Assembly (NCBI GenBank): GCA_019637435.1
Contig: JAHBVO010000002.1
Coordinates: 496,001 to 560,000, forward strand
Source of the DNA: Candidatus Obscuribacterales bacterium
Lineage (GTDB): Bacteria; Cyanobacteriota; Vampirovibrionia; Obscuribacterales; Obscuribacteraceae
Direction: 5' to 3'
Length of the DNA: 64,000 bases
The translations under genes and the position numbers were made by a program. Positions 25,948-35,143 of the stretch are shown piece after piece; positions within the stretch are counted from its first letter, which is position 1, and every line of letters starts with the position of its first letter. The notes under the pieces were generated by a model. It saw only the letters and a program-made list of their open reading frames with translations. It was not told the origin of the DNA and did no database searches.

Positions 25948-27582
25948 GTGAACCTGGAAATTACAATTACTCGTCACTTTCTCGATTTTCTTAAGCAGAC
26001 CTCATCTATCGTACTGTCGGCGATTCTGCTTTTCGTCGGACTTGGTCTTACAGGTTGCAGTCCCAAGGCGCGTTTTGTGCCGGGCGAGTTGCGTATGAAC
26101 TTGGGAACGGAACCTCCTTCGCTTGATTGGCACATTACAACCGATGGAACTTCCGGGGATGTGATTGTGAACATCATGGCCGGATTGACGCAGTATCAGC
26201 AGGATTTGAAGTGCATTCCAAGTGTCGCCAAAAGTTGGGATGTTCTTGATGACGGTCGCCGCTATGTTTTTCATCTTCGTGACGATGTTTTCTGGACTGA
26301 CGGAAAGCCAGTCACTGCCTATGATTTCGAATACGCCTGGCGCCGGATTGAAGATCCTAAAACCGGCGGTGGTTACGCTGATTTTCTGAATGATGTCGAG
26401 AATGCGCAGGAAATCAACGGTGGACAGATTACCGATCTGACGAAACTTGGCGCCCATGCTCTCGACGAGCACACGTTCGAAGTTCGGCTTAAGAAACCGG
26501 CCGCGTACTTCATATATCTGACGGCCCATTGGTCCACTTACCCGATGCGCAAAGATGTTGTCGAGAAGCATGGCGATCGCTGGACGGAGCCTGACAACAT
26601 CGTAACCAACGGTCCTTTTAAATTAGCGAAGTGGCAGCATGATTACAAAATCGAATTGGAGCCCAACGAAAAATTTTTTGAAGGCCGACCTAAACTGAAC
26701 AAAGTGAAGATGTTCATGGTTTCAGAACAGTCAACAGCGTTTGCACTTTTTGAAAACGACGAACTTGATTATGTCGACAATCGTAGTTTCTCTACTCACG
26801 ACGTGGACAGGTATCGAAACGACGCCGGATATATTCGCGTTCCTTTGTTACAGGGAACCTATCTGGGTTTCAACGTTCTGAAGAAACCATTCGATAACAA
26901 ACATGTTCGCAGAGCCGTTTCCATGGCGATCGATAAAACCGTTTTTCCGAAACTTTTGCGCCGCGGCGAGCGACCGTCCACTTCGTGGATTCCGGAGGAG
27001 TTGCCCGGTTCATCAGAGACTTCGGCATTGAAGTTCAATCCGTCCGCGGCCAGGGCGGAATTAGACGCCGCAGGCTTTCCTGAAGGTAAAAACTTTCCGA
27101 GCGTTCAACTACTCTATCCAAATCGAGAAGATACAAGGCTTATCGTTGAATCAATTCAGGCTCAACTAAAGAAAAATCTGGGAATTTCAATTGAATTGTT
27201 GAACCAGGAGTGGAAGGTCTATCTCGCCACACGGAAGAAAGATCCGCCACCACTCTTCCGCGCCAACTGGATTGCGGACTATCCTGACCCTGAAACTTAC
27301 ATGAATTTGTTCACCACCGGTAATGGCAACAATCACACTCGGTGGTCCAACTCCACATACGATAGACTGGTTCAAAACGCGGCGGGTGAGCTGAATGTTG
27401 ATAAACGGGCGGAGATGTACCGGCAGGCTGACACCATTCTGTGCAAGGACGAGGCCGCAATCGTTCCAACCTTTGTCAGCACTCAGAATATTCTGATGAA
27501 ACCCTGGACGAGTGGCTTAAAGTTCAACGCTCTCGATATTCATATCTTGAAGCACGCCAACACCGCGGAGGCCGCGAAGTAG
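25948..27582 (+). CDS. oligopeptide ABC transporter substrate-binding lipoprotein
   Basis: Extracytoplasmic solute-binding protein, family 5 (OppA/DppA type), 544 residues. The start is GTG at 25948. The signal sequence ends in a lipobox, GLTGC, with Cys37 as the lipidated residue. The family signature is in the region from AKSWDVLDDGRRYVFHLRD to VFWTDGKPVTAYDFEYAW. Late segments (RANWIADYPDPETYMNLFTT) are also typical. It captures peptides or similar ligands and delivers them to the permeases encoded just downstream. The family also carries nickel, heme and glutathione, so the substrate is uncertain. Confidence 0.93.
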   Translation: MNLEITITRHFLDFLKQTSSIVLSAILLFVGLGLTGCSPKARFVPGELRMNLGTEPPSLDWHITTDGTSGDVIVNIMAGLTQYQQDLKCIPSVAKSWDVLDDGRRYVFHLRDDVFWTDGKPVTAYDFEYAWRRIEDPKTGGGYADFLNDVENAQEINGGQITDLTKLGAHALDEHTFEVRLKKPAAYFIYLTAHWSTYPMRKDVVEKHGDRWTEPDNIVTNGPFKLAKWQHDYKIELEPNEKFFEGRPKLNKVKMFMVSEQSTAFALFENDELDYVDNRSFSTHDVDRYRNDAGYIRVPLLQGTYLGFNVLKKPFDNKHVRRAVSMAIDKTVFPKLLRRGERPSTSWIPEELPGSSETSALKFNPSAARAELDAAGFPEGKNFPSVQLLYPNREDTRLIVESIQAQLKKNLGISIELLNQEWKVYLATRKKDPPPLFRANWIADYPDPETYMNLFTTGNGNNHTRWSNSTYDRLVQNAAGELNVDKRAEMYRQADTILCKDEAAIVPTFVSTQNILMKPWTSGLKFNALDIHILKHANTAEAAK

Positions 27583-27586
27583 ACAG

Positions 27587-28507
27587 ATGCTTTCGTTTAT
27601 AGTGAAAAGAATTCTTTATGCAATTCCGGTCCTCTGGATAGTTGCGTCGCTAACGTTTCTACTCGTGAGAGTAGTGCCGGGTGGACCGTTTGATTCGGAT
27701 AGAAATTTGCCCAAGGAAATCATTGCAAACCTTGAGGCCAAATATAACTTGAATAAACCTCTCCATGAGCAGTACTTTCTCTATCTTGGTCGGCTTGCGA
27801 AGGGCGATCTCGGAGTTTCATACAAATACGCAAATAGAACGGTCAACGATATCATCGGCGATGCGTTTCCGGTGTCGCTGCAACTTGGTTGCCTCGGACT
27901 GATGATCGCTATTTGTATCGGAGTTCCCCTTGGAGCACTCGCCGGTGTCAATCGTGGAACACTGATCGACTATCTCGCGATGTTTATGTCGACTGCCGGA
28001 ATTTCACTTCCTTCTTTTGTCATCGGTGCTGGATTGATATTCTTTGCCGGCATCAGTTTAAAGATCCTGCCGGTCGCTTTGTGGGAAACGCCTGCGCACA
28101 TGATACTGCCAGCGGTGACTCTCGCCTTTGGTCCTGCTGCATACCTCGCGCGCTTGACTCGTGGTAGCGTCCTTGAAATTCTAGAAAAGGACTGGGTTCG
28201 AACTGCCCGCAGCAAGGGGCTGTCCAAGTTTTCCACAGTGGTGAAACATGTTCTGCGCAATGCGCTCGTGCCAGTTGTTACCGTCCTCGGTCCAATCACG
28301 GCAACATTGATAACGGGTTCATTTGTCGTCGAATATATCTATGCTATTCCAGGCATGGGGAGATTCTTCATAACCGCTGTGAGCAACCGCGATTATGATC
28401 TGATCATGGCTACAACTTTGATCTTTTCGATTTTGCTTTTAATCACAAACACAATTGTTGATATCACCTACAAATTCCTCGACCCCAGGATGGAGGTTGA
28501 CGGATGA
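27587..28507 (+). CDS. oligopeptide ABC transporter permease (OppB/DppB type)
   Basis: Inner membrane channel subunit, 306 residues, about six helices. It starts LSFIVKRILYAIPVLWIVASLTF, the standard OppB N-terminus. The ATPase-contacting EAA-like loop reads ARLTRGSVLEILEKDWVRTARSKGLS near residues 185-215. It begins 4 bases after the binding-protein stop and overlaps the next permease by ATGA, so the three genes are translationally coupled. Confidence 0.95.
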   Translation: MLSFIVKRILYAIPVLWIVASLTFLLVRVVPGGPFDSDRNLPKEIIANLEAKYNLNKPLHEQYFLYLGRLAKGDLGVSYKYANRTVNDIIGDAFPVSLQLGCLGLMIAICIGVPLGALAGVNRGTLIDYLAMFMSTAGISLPSFVIGAGLIFFAGISLKILPVALWETPAHMILPAVTLAFGPAAYLARLTRGSVLEILEKDWVRTARSKGLSKFSTVVKHVLRNALVPVVTVLGPITATLITGSFVVEYIYAIPGMGRFFITAVSNRDYDLIMATTLIFSILLLITNTIVDITYKFLDPRMEVDG

Positions 28508-29352
28508 AGACTGTAAAACGAGATGTGTTCACGCGCGTGAAGAAAATTCCTACGGCACATTTTTCAATGTGGGTAATCGGCGCAATCTGTTTTATCGCTC
28601 TCCTTTCGTACTTCAACGTGCCTTTCACTCCATACAGTTTTGATGAAACTTCGGAACTAGTGCTTGCCGGGCCCTCTGTGCAGCACTTGATGGGAACCGA
28701 TGAATTGGGACGTGACGTTCTGACCCGGGTTATTTACGGCTCTCGTTTATCAATAAGCATTGGTATCGTCACCGCAATCGTGGGATTTGTGATTGGAACC
28801 GTATATGGTGCGGTTGCCGGATACCTGGGCGGCAAAGCCGACAGCATTTTGATGAGAATTGTCGATGTGGCATACTCACTACCTGACTTGCTCGTAATGA
28901 TTCTCATCGGTGTCTTAATCGGTCGGGGAACTATGGGCATCTTGCTTGCTCTGGCGCTGACGAGCTGGCGGGGGACGGCGCGATTAGTTCGCGCACAGTT
29001 TATTCAACTGAAAAACGAGGAATTTGTAGAAGCCGCTCGGGCTCAAGGACAAAATCATGTTTTGATCGTGTTGAAACATATGCTGCCGAACTCCCTTGGA
29101 CCGGTAATCGTGGCAATGACTTTCACCGTCCCTGCTGCAATTCTTTCCGAATCTACTTTGAGCTTCATCGGTCTCGGGTTGTCACCGCCGGCTTGCAGTT
29201 GGGGCACACTCGCAAGCGACGGATGGAGAGCGCTGCGCACTCATCCGCATTTGATTTTCTTTCCGAGCATGTTCATCTTCATGACGGTGCTTTCGTTCAA
29301 CTATCTCGGTGACGGTTTGCGAGACGCAATCGATCCCCGAACCAGAATTTGA
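28504..29352 (+). CDS. oligopeptide ABC transporter permease (OppC/DppC type)
   Basis: Second permease of the importer, 282 residues. The first helix is near residues 18-36. Conserved segments are HLMGTDELGRDVLTRVIYGSR, and an EAA loop VEAARAQGQNHVLIVLKHMLPN. It pairs with the OppB-type subunit. No OppD/OppF ATPase gene follows, so ATP hydrolysis must come from an ATPase encoded elsewhere or shared with other importers. Confidence 0.95.
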   Translation: MKTVKRDVFTRVKKIPTAHFSMWVIGAICFIALLSYFNVPFTPYSFDETSELVLAGPSVQHLMGTDELGRDVLTRVIYGSRLSISIGIVTAIVGFVIGTVYGAVAGYLGGKADSILMRIVDVAYSLPDLLVMILIGVLIGRGTMGILLALALTSWRGTARLVRAQFIQLKNEEFVEAARAQGQNHVLIVLKHMLPNSLGPVIVAMTFTVPAAILSESTLSFIGLGLSPPACSWGTLASDGWRALRTHPHLIFFPSMFIFMTVLSFNYLGDGLRDAIDPRTRI

Positions 29353-29671
29353 TCCGGGTTCGCCACATCTCTATTGTAAACGTAGTATACGCGAAATCCA
29401 GAGATGCTCTCTGAGGCATGGTTTGCAGACAATGCCCCTTTTCAGCACCTAACGGTGTCTATCCACGAATGCCGGATTTTTGAGATTCCGTCATTCTGAG
29501 AGCGCCAAGCCTCCCGTTTTGAAATCTGGAAAGCATTGTGAATCGTTCGTTTTGGGACAGTCGTTCGGATGCGCAGGGATTGTTTTGTATACAATGGATT
29601 TGAGGCAGAAATTCGCTGAATACAAAACTAGCTCGGTGTGGCGGCCGGGCGTTTCCAGACTGGAGTTTTAC
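29353..29671. other. 319-bp intergenic region
   Basis: Between the importer operon and a TPR gene. A weak 6-bp hairpin overlaps the end of the permease gene. A perfect 10-bp palindrome TTGTATACAA (29585-29594) could be an operator. The downstream gene's frame is open back to 29480, but the upstream part lacks a signal peptide or start signals. Confidence 0.45.
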
Positions 29672-30664
29672 ATGAGCGCTCGCAAGAGAGCTATTATCTT
29701 CGCTTTTCTTTGTTCGACATTTCTAACAACGCTCGCTCTTCCGGCCGACGCAGTGGATGCTGCTCGCAAGGCTGCTATGGAAGCGGAACTTGTGAAACTG
29801 AATTCGATGCTTAAGACTAATCCTGATGACGCGACACAGTATTTCACCCGAGGCTGCGTTTACCGTGTCTTAGAAAAGTGGGATGTGGCCAGTCAGGATT
29901 TCACTGCCACAATCGATCGCAAGTCACATGACTGGCAAGACGAAGCTTACGAGGGGCGCGGTATTTGCCGCATGCAGCTCGGTCTCTACGGAGACGCGCT
30001 CACTGACTTCAACTTTGCCCTGAAGCTGAATGCGGGTCTTTTCGAAGCGCGCAAAAATCGCGCCTATCTTCTTTACAGAATGGGCTATCCGGCGCGCGCA
30101 TTGCCTGAGATCAACGCGCTTCTGGCGATGTCTAAATATCAACATGACCCGCAATTGCATCTTTACCGCGCCAAAGTAAATTACGCACTCAAGAATTACG
30201 CCGGAGCGCTTGCTGATGCCAACGCGGTTTTAGCGGTAGATAAAACGAATGTCGATGCCGGTGAAGAGCGGGCACGCGTGCTGCTGGCTCAGAATCAACA
30301 GGCGCAAGCGATGACGGAGTTGACAGAGCTTATCGCACGATCGCCCAAGCGTGGCTCCCTGTGGGGGCTGGTCTCTTTGGTTCACTATGGCGCACGTGAT
30401 TATAAACAGACGATTTTGAATAGCGGTAAGGCTTATGAATTGGGTTATTACAGCGCGGAGCTGCTGGCCGCTTGTGCTGACAGTTACGGTAGAGTAGGTG
30501 AGATGGAAAACAGCATAAACAGCGCCAATGAAGCCATAAAGATGAACCCTGCCATCGGGCTTGCCTACCTTGCCAGAGGGCGAGCATACCGGTCACTGAA
30601 GAAGCTTGAACTTGCCAGGGCCGATCTCGACAAAGCCAGCAAACTTGGTTACAGAGACCAGTAA
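29672..30664 (+). CDS. exported TPR-repeat protein
   Basis: Protein of 330 residues. The ATG at 29672 has GGAG about 8 bases upstream and places a clear signal peptide at the N-terminus (KRAIIFAFLCSTFLTTLALPADA), so it is preferred over the longer frame from 29480. The remainder is a run of tetratricopeptide repeats (YFTRGCVYRVLEKWDVASQD, then GLYGDALTDFNFALKLNAGL, then LAYLARGRAYRSLKKLELAR). It is probably a periplasmic interaction protein. The partner is unknown. Confidence 0.8.
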   Translation: MSARKRAIIFAFLCSTFLTTLALPADAVDAARKAAMEAELVKLNSMLKTNPDDATQYFTRGCVYRVLEKWDVASQDFTATIDRKSHDWQDEAYEGRGICRMQLGLYGDALTDFNFALKLNAGLFEARKNRAYLLYRMGYPARALPEINALLAMSKYQHDPQLHLYRAKVNYALKNYAGALADANAVLAVDKTNVDAGEERARVLLAQNQQAQAMTELTELIARSPKRGSLWGLVSLVHYGARDYKQTILNSGKAYELGYYSAELLAACADSYGRVGEMENSINSANEAIKMNPAIGLAYLARGRAYRSLKKLELARADLDKASKLGYRDQ

Positions 30665-30816
30665 GTTCTCTGTGGTACTAAATACGATATCAATTGTCTT
30701 CCGGTTTCGTTTCATCGCGTGCTAGGTTCGTCCAAACCGTGGTAAAGAACATCTAGCGGCTTTTCTTCTGCGAATGCCGTATGATGCAGTTATCATCGGA
30801 GAGGGACTGAAGTAGC

Positions 30817-31701
30817 ATGACGAATAATGGCGCGGTTTTCTGGAAAAACCTGACGCATACGGGACTGGTAGTCTCGAGTATATTTCTGGGTTCAGCAATG
30901 TCCGCGAATGCTCAGGAGCAGGGATGGGCTCTCACCCAGCGCAGCACGCAAATGGGCGACCTCTATACCTATGTTTCGCCCAATGGCTTGAAGTGGACGG
31001 TTCCTAAAATCGGTGCGAACATTGCCACTCAGGGACCGGGTTGGAATGTCTCCATGTACAACGATAAGACAAAGTCCTACTACACGACAACGTTCCAACA
31101 GTGGCAGCAGACGATAATGCGAAAGGATCAACGCTCGCTGGAAATGAGACAGCGCCCGTGGAGCAAGGCCGGAAGCGGAAATGTCGCGGGGTTGAAAGCG
31201 ACCAAATATATAATGCAAAATTCAGCACCAGTTGCCGGTCGCAGAAGTTTAAATGCCGTGGCCGCAGCCGAGTGCTGGGTAGCCGATGACATAACGGTGC
31301 CGGCGGCAGTGGCTGATATGCTGGCCAACACCTACGGAATGCCGAAGACGAAGTATTTCCCGCTCAGGATTTCTTATACTGGCACGGACGGCAAACCAGG
31401 CATCGCTCTTGACACATATAGAGCCGAAGCTCGCGCTATGCCGGCAAATGCCTTTGCTTCTCCTCAAGGTTACAAGCTGGTTGCCAGCCAGGCTGAAGTG
31501 TTTATGGACGATGAAACTCAGCAGATGATGAACGACATGGCGTCCGAAATGGGTTTGGACGCGCCGCGCCGCCCGCAGCAGCGTCCAGCGATGACTACTC
31601 AAGCGGCACCAAGAGGAATGGGAGTGCGGCATGATGCGCAGCCGGCCCAGGGAAACAACGACCTTTCGAAGATGCTTGATGCGCTCAAGGGCGGAAAATA
31701 A
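30817..31701 (+). CDS. secreted hypothetical protein, 294 aa
   Basis: A signal peptide is clear (GLVVSSIFLGSAMSANA, cleavage near ANA-QE). The mature part has alternating polar and hydrophobic residues suited to beta structure, with conserved-looking stretches such as GLKATKYIMQNSAP and AAECWVADDITVPAAV. The layout recalls DUF4412-type exported proteins, but I would not press that. The C-terminal 60 residues are Gln/Met/Pro-rich and low in complexity. Function unknown. It is separated by 152 bases from the TPR gene before it. Confidence 0.65.
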   Translation: MTNNGAVFWKNLTHTGLVVSSIFLGSAMSANAQEQGWALTQRSTQMGDLYTYVSPNGLKWTVPKIGANIATQGPGWNVSMYNDKTKSYYTTTFQQWQQTIMRKDQRSLEMRQRPWSKAGSGNVAGLKATKYIMQNSAPVAGRRSLNAVAAAECWVADDITVPAAVADMLANTYGMPKTKYFPLRISYTGTDGKPGIALDTYRAEARAMPANAFASPQGYKLVASQAEVFMDDETQQMMNDMASEMGLDAPRRPQQRPAMTTQAAPRGMGVRHDAQPAQGNNDLSKMLDALKGGK

Positions 31702-31805
31702 GCGAGCGTCCGTTTTTACCGGAAAGCAGTAAAAATATGAAGGTGCGTGGAATAACTTGATTTGGACGGCCCGGCGGCCGATAAATCGGACAAGTGGAAT
31801 CAGTC

Positions 31806-31817
31806 GGAGGCGCCTCC
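31806..31817. repeat. 12-bp perfect palindrome before the histidine kinase gene
   Basis: GGAGGCGCCTCC lies 16 bases before the kinase start. Its left half could also act as, or hide, a ribosome binding sequence. An operator or an RNA hairpin at the start site are both possible. Confidence 0.5.
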
Positions 31818-31833
31818 AGAGGATTAAGCAGCG

Positions 31834-34092
31834 GTGCTAGACGCCAATTTTCGGTTCAACCTCAAAATCGTTCACAAGGGAGCCATTCTGGTCCTTGTGC
31901 CTTTGCTTTTCGAATTGGTGTTTCTGGCGGTTTTGACAGAACTGTTGCACCGAGCTGAAGTTGAAGTTCAGCGTCAGGTTCGTTCCAAAGCGATTATTTC
32001 GCAGGCTAACACTCTGTCCAAATTGTTCTACGACGCGGGCGTTGCGATGGGTGGATATTCGATCACGAAGAGCCCGTTGTTCTCCGATCGTTATGACAAG
32101 ATCGTCAGGCAAATTCCTCAGGATCTGGCTGAACTGAAAAAGCTGGTTGGTGATAATCCGAAACAGCAAACAATTCTCGAGAACCTGCAGAAGATCACGG
32201 TCACTGGTTTGAAAATTCTCGGTGAAGCAAAGGCTGCCATCGACGATAACCGCGTTGACGTCGCTCAGTTCCGAGCGCGACATATGTACAAGGAAATCCG
32301 TTCGCTAGCCGACAAATTGCAAGATGAGCTACGCGGATTGACCGAGGATGAACGCCGAATCGAGGCGGAGAGCCCGGAGAAACAAAACCGTTCTCGAACG
32401 ATTTTGAAACTCTTCCTTGTCGCTGGCGTTGTTTTCAATATATTGATCGCCTTTGTCTTACTATGGTTCTTCACGCGCAGTATTAAAAACAGACTGGACG
32501 TGATGACGGATAACTCGTTCAGACTGGCTCGTGGTCAAGCTCTTAACCCGCCTGTTGGAGGCGGTGACGAAATCTCTCACCTCGACGGCGTGTTTCACAG
32601 TATGGCTGACGCTCTCATGGAAGCCGCACGGAAAGAGCGCGCCGTCATCGATAACGCAGTCGACGTTATCTGTTCGATTGACATGGACGGTAAATTCGTT
32701 GCTTGCAACCCGGCTTGTTATGAGAACTGGCAATACAGTCAAGAAGAGCTTCTCGGCAAGCGCTTCATCGAAATTATTGCGCCCCAGGATATTTCTGAAA
32801 CCATTAAATCGGTGCGCGCTGTTCGTGCCGAAAAAGGCAACATGCAGTTTGATAACCGTGTTCGTAGAAAAGACGGTACGGAAATTTCAGTTTCGTGGTC
32901 AGCTTATTGGTCGGAAAAAGAACGAGCGATGTTCTGCGTAGCTCATGATATTACCGAGCGAAAACTGGCTGAAGAAGCTATTCGCGCATCAGAGCAAAGA
33001 ATCAGAACGATTATCAACCACATGATTGTAGGTCTGGTTATCGTCAACCAGGACGGTTTCATCGAATCGATGAACCCCGCTGCTGAAGGCATTTTTGGAT
33101 ACAAAGCCGAAGAGATCGTTGGTAGGCATTTGCTTGCTTTGTTCGGCGATTCGAAGTTCTTCTCCGAGCATAATGAAAACGATACGATGGCGTTTATGGA
33201 AACGCTCTTCAACCAGGCGTTAAACCGCATCGGAGAATTCGATTGCATCAAGAAAAACGGCGAAGACTTCCCCGTTGAGTTGTCGCTGTCGGAGCTGAAG
33301 ACGCACGAAGGCGAGCGTTATATGGCGAACGTCCTCGACGTTTCCGAAAGAAGGGAAGTCGAGCGCCTCAAGAAAGAATTCGTTTCAACCGTTTCTCACG
33401 AGTTGCGTACTCCGCTGACGTCTATTCGTGGATCTCTGACATTATTGTCGGTAGGCGCGATGGGCAAATTGCCTGACCAGGCGCAGAAGGTAGTAGGTAT
33501 TGCAGAGCGAAACACAATTCGTTTGATCGGGCTTATCAACGACATCCTTGATATTGAAAAACTGGAAGCCGGAAAGCTCGATATGGTTTTCGACAACTCG
33601 CCAATGATGGATATTCTGGAGCGGTCGGAACAGTCGGTTCAAACCTTTGCCGCCAACAACGGTGTCAAGCTTGAAATAATGCCGTCCGACGCAGTCGTTT
33701 ATGCTGACGGCGACCGGATTGTTCAGGTCATCGTCAACCTTTTGTCTAACGCAATCAAGTTCTCTCCGCGAGATGGCACCGTTACGGTCGTCACGGAAAA
33801 CGCTGCCGGTTTCGTCCAGGTGCGAGTTATCGACAGAGGTCGCGGCATTCCTGAGAAATTCAAAAAACTTCTGTTCCAACGATTCCAGCAAGTGGAAGCA
33901 TCCGACGCCAAGAAGAAAGGCGGTACAGGATTGGGTCTTGCGATTTGCAAAGGCATCATCGAGCAGCACGGCGGTCAGATTGGTGTCGAGTCCGAAGAGG
34001 GTAAGGGTTCGACATTCTGGTTCCGCATTCCGCCAGCAAGAACTGACTCGACTCTGGTCGTTACCGGTGCAAAAGATCAGATTGTTTCTTGA
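31834..34092 (+). CDS. membrane PAS-PAS sensor histidine kinase
   Basis: Two-component sensor of 752 residues, start GTG at 31834. Helix 1 is near residues 10-32 (AILVLVPLLFELVFLAVL), and an extracytoplasmic helical sensor of about 150 residues follows. Helix 2 is near 190-212, then a HAMP-like linker. Two PAS domains come next (about 275-385 with CNPACYENWQYSQEELLGK, and about 395-505 with MNPAAEGIFGYKAEEIVG). The phospho-accepting His is residue 522 in TVSHELRTPLTSIRG. The ATPase lobe ends in GTGLGLAICKGIIEQHGGQI. It is followed by two receiver genes and an Hpt-receiver-GGDEF gene, its likely partners. Confidence 0.92.
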   Translation: MLDANFRFNLKIVHKGAILVLVPLLFELVFLAVLTELLHRAEVEVQRQVRSKAIISQANTLSKLFYDAGVAMGGYSITKSPLFSDRYDKIVRQIPQDLAELKKLVGDNPKQQTILENLQKITVTGLKILGEAKAAIDDNRVDVAQFRARHMYKEIRSLADKLQDELRGLTEDERRIEAESPEKQNRSRTILKLFLVAGVVFNILIAFVLLWFFTRSIKNRLDVMTDNSFRLARGQALNPPVGGGDEISHLDGVFHSMADALMEAARKERAVIDNAVDVICSIDMDGKFVACNPACYENWQYSQEELLGKRFIEIIAPQDISETIKSVRAVRAEKGNMQFDNRVRRKDGTEISVSWSAYWSEKERAMFCVAHDITERKLAEEAIRASEQRIRTIINHMIVGLVIVNQDGFIESMNPAAEGIFGYKAEEIVGRHLLALFGDSKFFSEHNENDTMAFMETLFNQALNRIGEFDCIKKNGEDFPVELSLSELKTHEGERYMANVLDVSERREVERLKKEFVSTVSHELRTPLTSIRGSLTLLSVGAMGKLPDQAQKVVGIAERNTIRLIGLINDILDIEKLEAGKLDMVFDNSPMMDILERSEQSVQTFAANNGVKLEIMPSDAVVYADGDRIVQVIVNLLSNAIKFSPRDGTVTVVTENAAGFVQVRVIDRGRGIPEKFKKLLFQRFQQVEASDAKKKGGTGLGLAICKGIIEQHGGQIGVESEEGKGSTFWFRIPPARTDSTLVVTGAKDQIVS

Positions 34093-34304
34093 TGTCGAAA
34101 CAACCTCAAATCTTTCTGGTTGCAATCGTGTAATTCACTTGCCATGGGGAATAAAAGGCTTATCTGAACGAAGACCTTGGCGGGTCTAAAGTGTTAAGAT
34201 GTGCTCGGGCTCGGCGCTGGCGGTTTTTCTTAAACCGCGGACAGAGCCGATAGAACGGGGCGAGGCGCTGGCCTCGGTGTGCAAGAAAGGGGACGTTGCC
34301 CGGG

Positions 34305-34685
34305 ATGAAGGTTCTCATAATTGATGATGAGGAGGACTTTCGCACGATCGCCTCGAGTTGTCTGGGGCTGCTCGGTGGCGCCGAAGTCGTGGAGGCATCG
34401 GATGGCGAGGAAGGTCTCAAGAAGGCGGAGAAAGAGCAGCCGGACGTTATTCTGCTGGACCTGGTAATGCCTGGAATGGATGGCACGCAGGTTCTCACTA
34501 ATATGCGGAAGAATCCGGCGACCGTCGATATTCCTGTAATCTTCGTGACGACCAAGGGCATGTTCGACGGCTTCGACGAGATGAAGAAACTGGGCGCTCT
34601 GGCCGTAATAACAAAACCGTTTGATCCAGTTAAATTGGCCGATCAAGTGAAAAAGATAGTGGAAGATGCAAAAGCTGCTGGTTAG
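34305..34685 (+). CDS. single-domain response regulator 1
   Basis: Stand-alone receiver of 126 residues, CheY-like, with no output domain. It begins KVLIIDDEEDFR, whose Asp pair binds Mg2+, and the phospho-acceptor is in DVILLDLVMPGMDG. The conserved Thr region reads VIFVTTKG and the Lys is in VITKPFDP. The ATG at 34305 is taken; a TTG at 34296 lies in the same frame. A hairpin (34220-34238) and a GC-rich leader precede it. It probably takes phosphate from the upstream kinase. Confidence 0.9.
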   Translation: MKVLIIDDEEDFRTIASSCLGLLGGAEVVEASDGEEGLKKAEKEQPDVILLDLVMPGMDGTQVLTNMRKNPATVDIPVIFVTTKGMFDGFDEMKKLGALAVITKPFDPVKLADQVKKIVEDAKAAG

Positions 34686-34770
34686 TTGAGTCGGAGGTTT
34701 GGTTGGTCGCGTCCTGGCGGGCGGTTGTGTGAACGGTTGAGCTGATACCCAAGAAAACGAGGGGATGACA

Positions 34771-35136
34771 ATGAGAGTACTCATCATCGACGATGAAGAA
34801 GATACGCGAGAAATCGCTAAAATGAGCTTGAGCTTGTTGGGCGGTCTCGACGTGATTGAGGCCGAAAACGGTGCGCATGGCATTGAAGTGGCTTCCAAAG
34901 AAAGACCAGATGTAATTTTGCTGGACATGATGATGCCCATCATGGACGGTCCATCAACGCTGGAAGCGCTGCGCACCAACGAAGCGACCCAGAATATACC
35001 AGTCATTTTCTTGACTGCAAAAGCGATGACAACGGAGATTGAGAAGTTGAAGCGCATGGGTGCAACCGGCGTTTTGACAAAACCATTCGACCCGACCACG
35101 CTCGCCCAACAAGTACAGGCAATTTTGGAGGCCTAA
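34771..35136 (+). CDS. single-domain response regulator 2
   Basis: Second CheY-like receiver, 121 residues, clearly a paralogue of the preceding gene (RVLIIDDEEDTR, DVILLDMMMPIMDG, FLTAKAM, VLTKPFDPTTL). GAGGGG at 34759-34764 is spaced 6 bases from the ATG at 34771, so this start is preferred over the ATG at 34765. It ends 7 bases before the next gene. Two nearly identical receivers may divide or buffer phosphate between the kinase and the Hpt-receiver protein. Confidence 0.9.
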   Translation: MRVLIIDDEEDTREIAKMSLSLLGGLDVIEAENGAHGIEVASKERPDVILLDMMMPIMDGPSTLEALRTNEATQNIPVIFLTAKAMTTEIEKLKRMGATGVLTKPFDPTTLAQQVQAILEA

Positions 35137-35143
35137 CCGTCTG

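Noticed and set aside
29338..29362. Hairpin at the end of the second importer permease as terminator
   Set aside because: Six-bp stem with a 13-base loop and no U-run; too weak to call.
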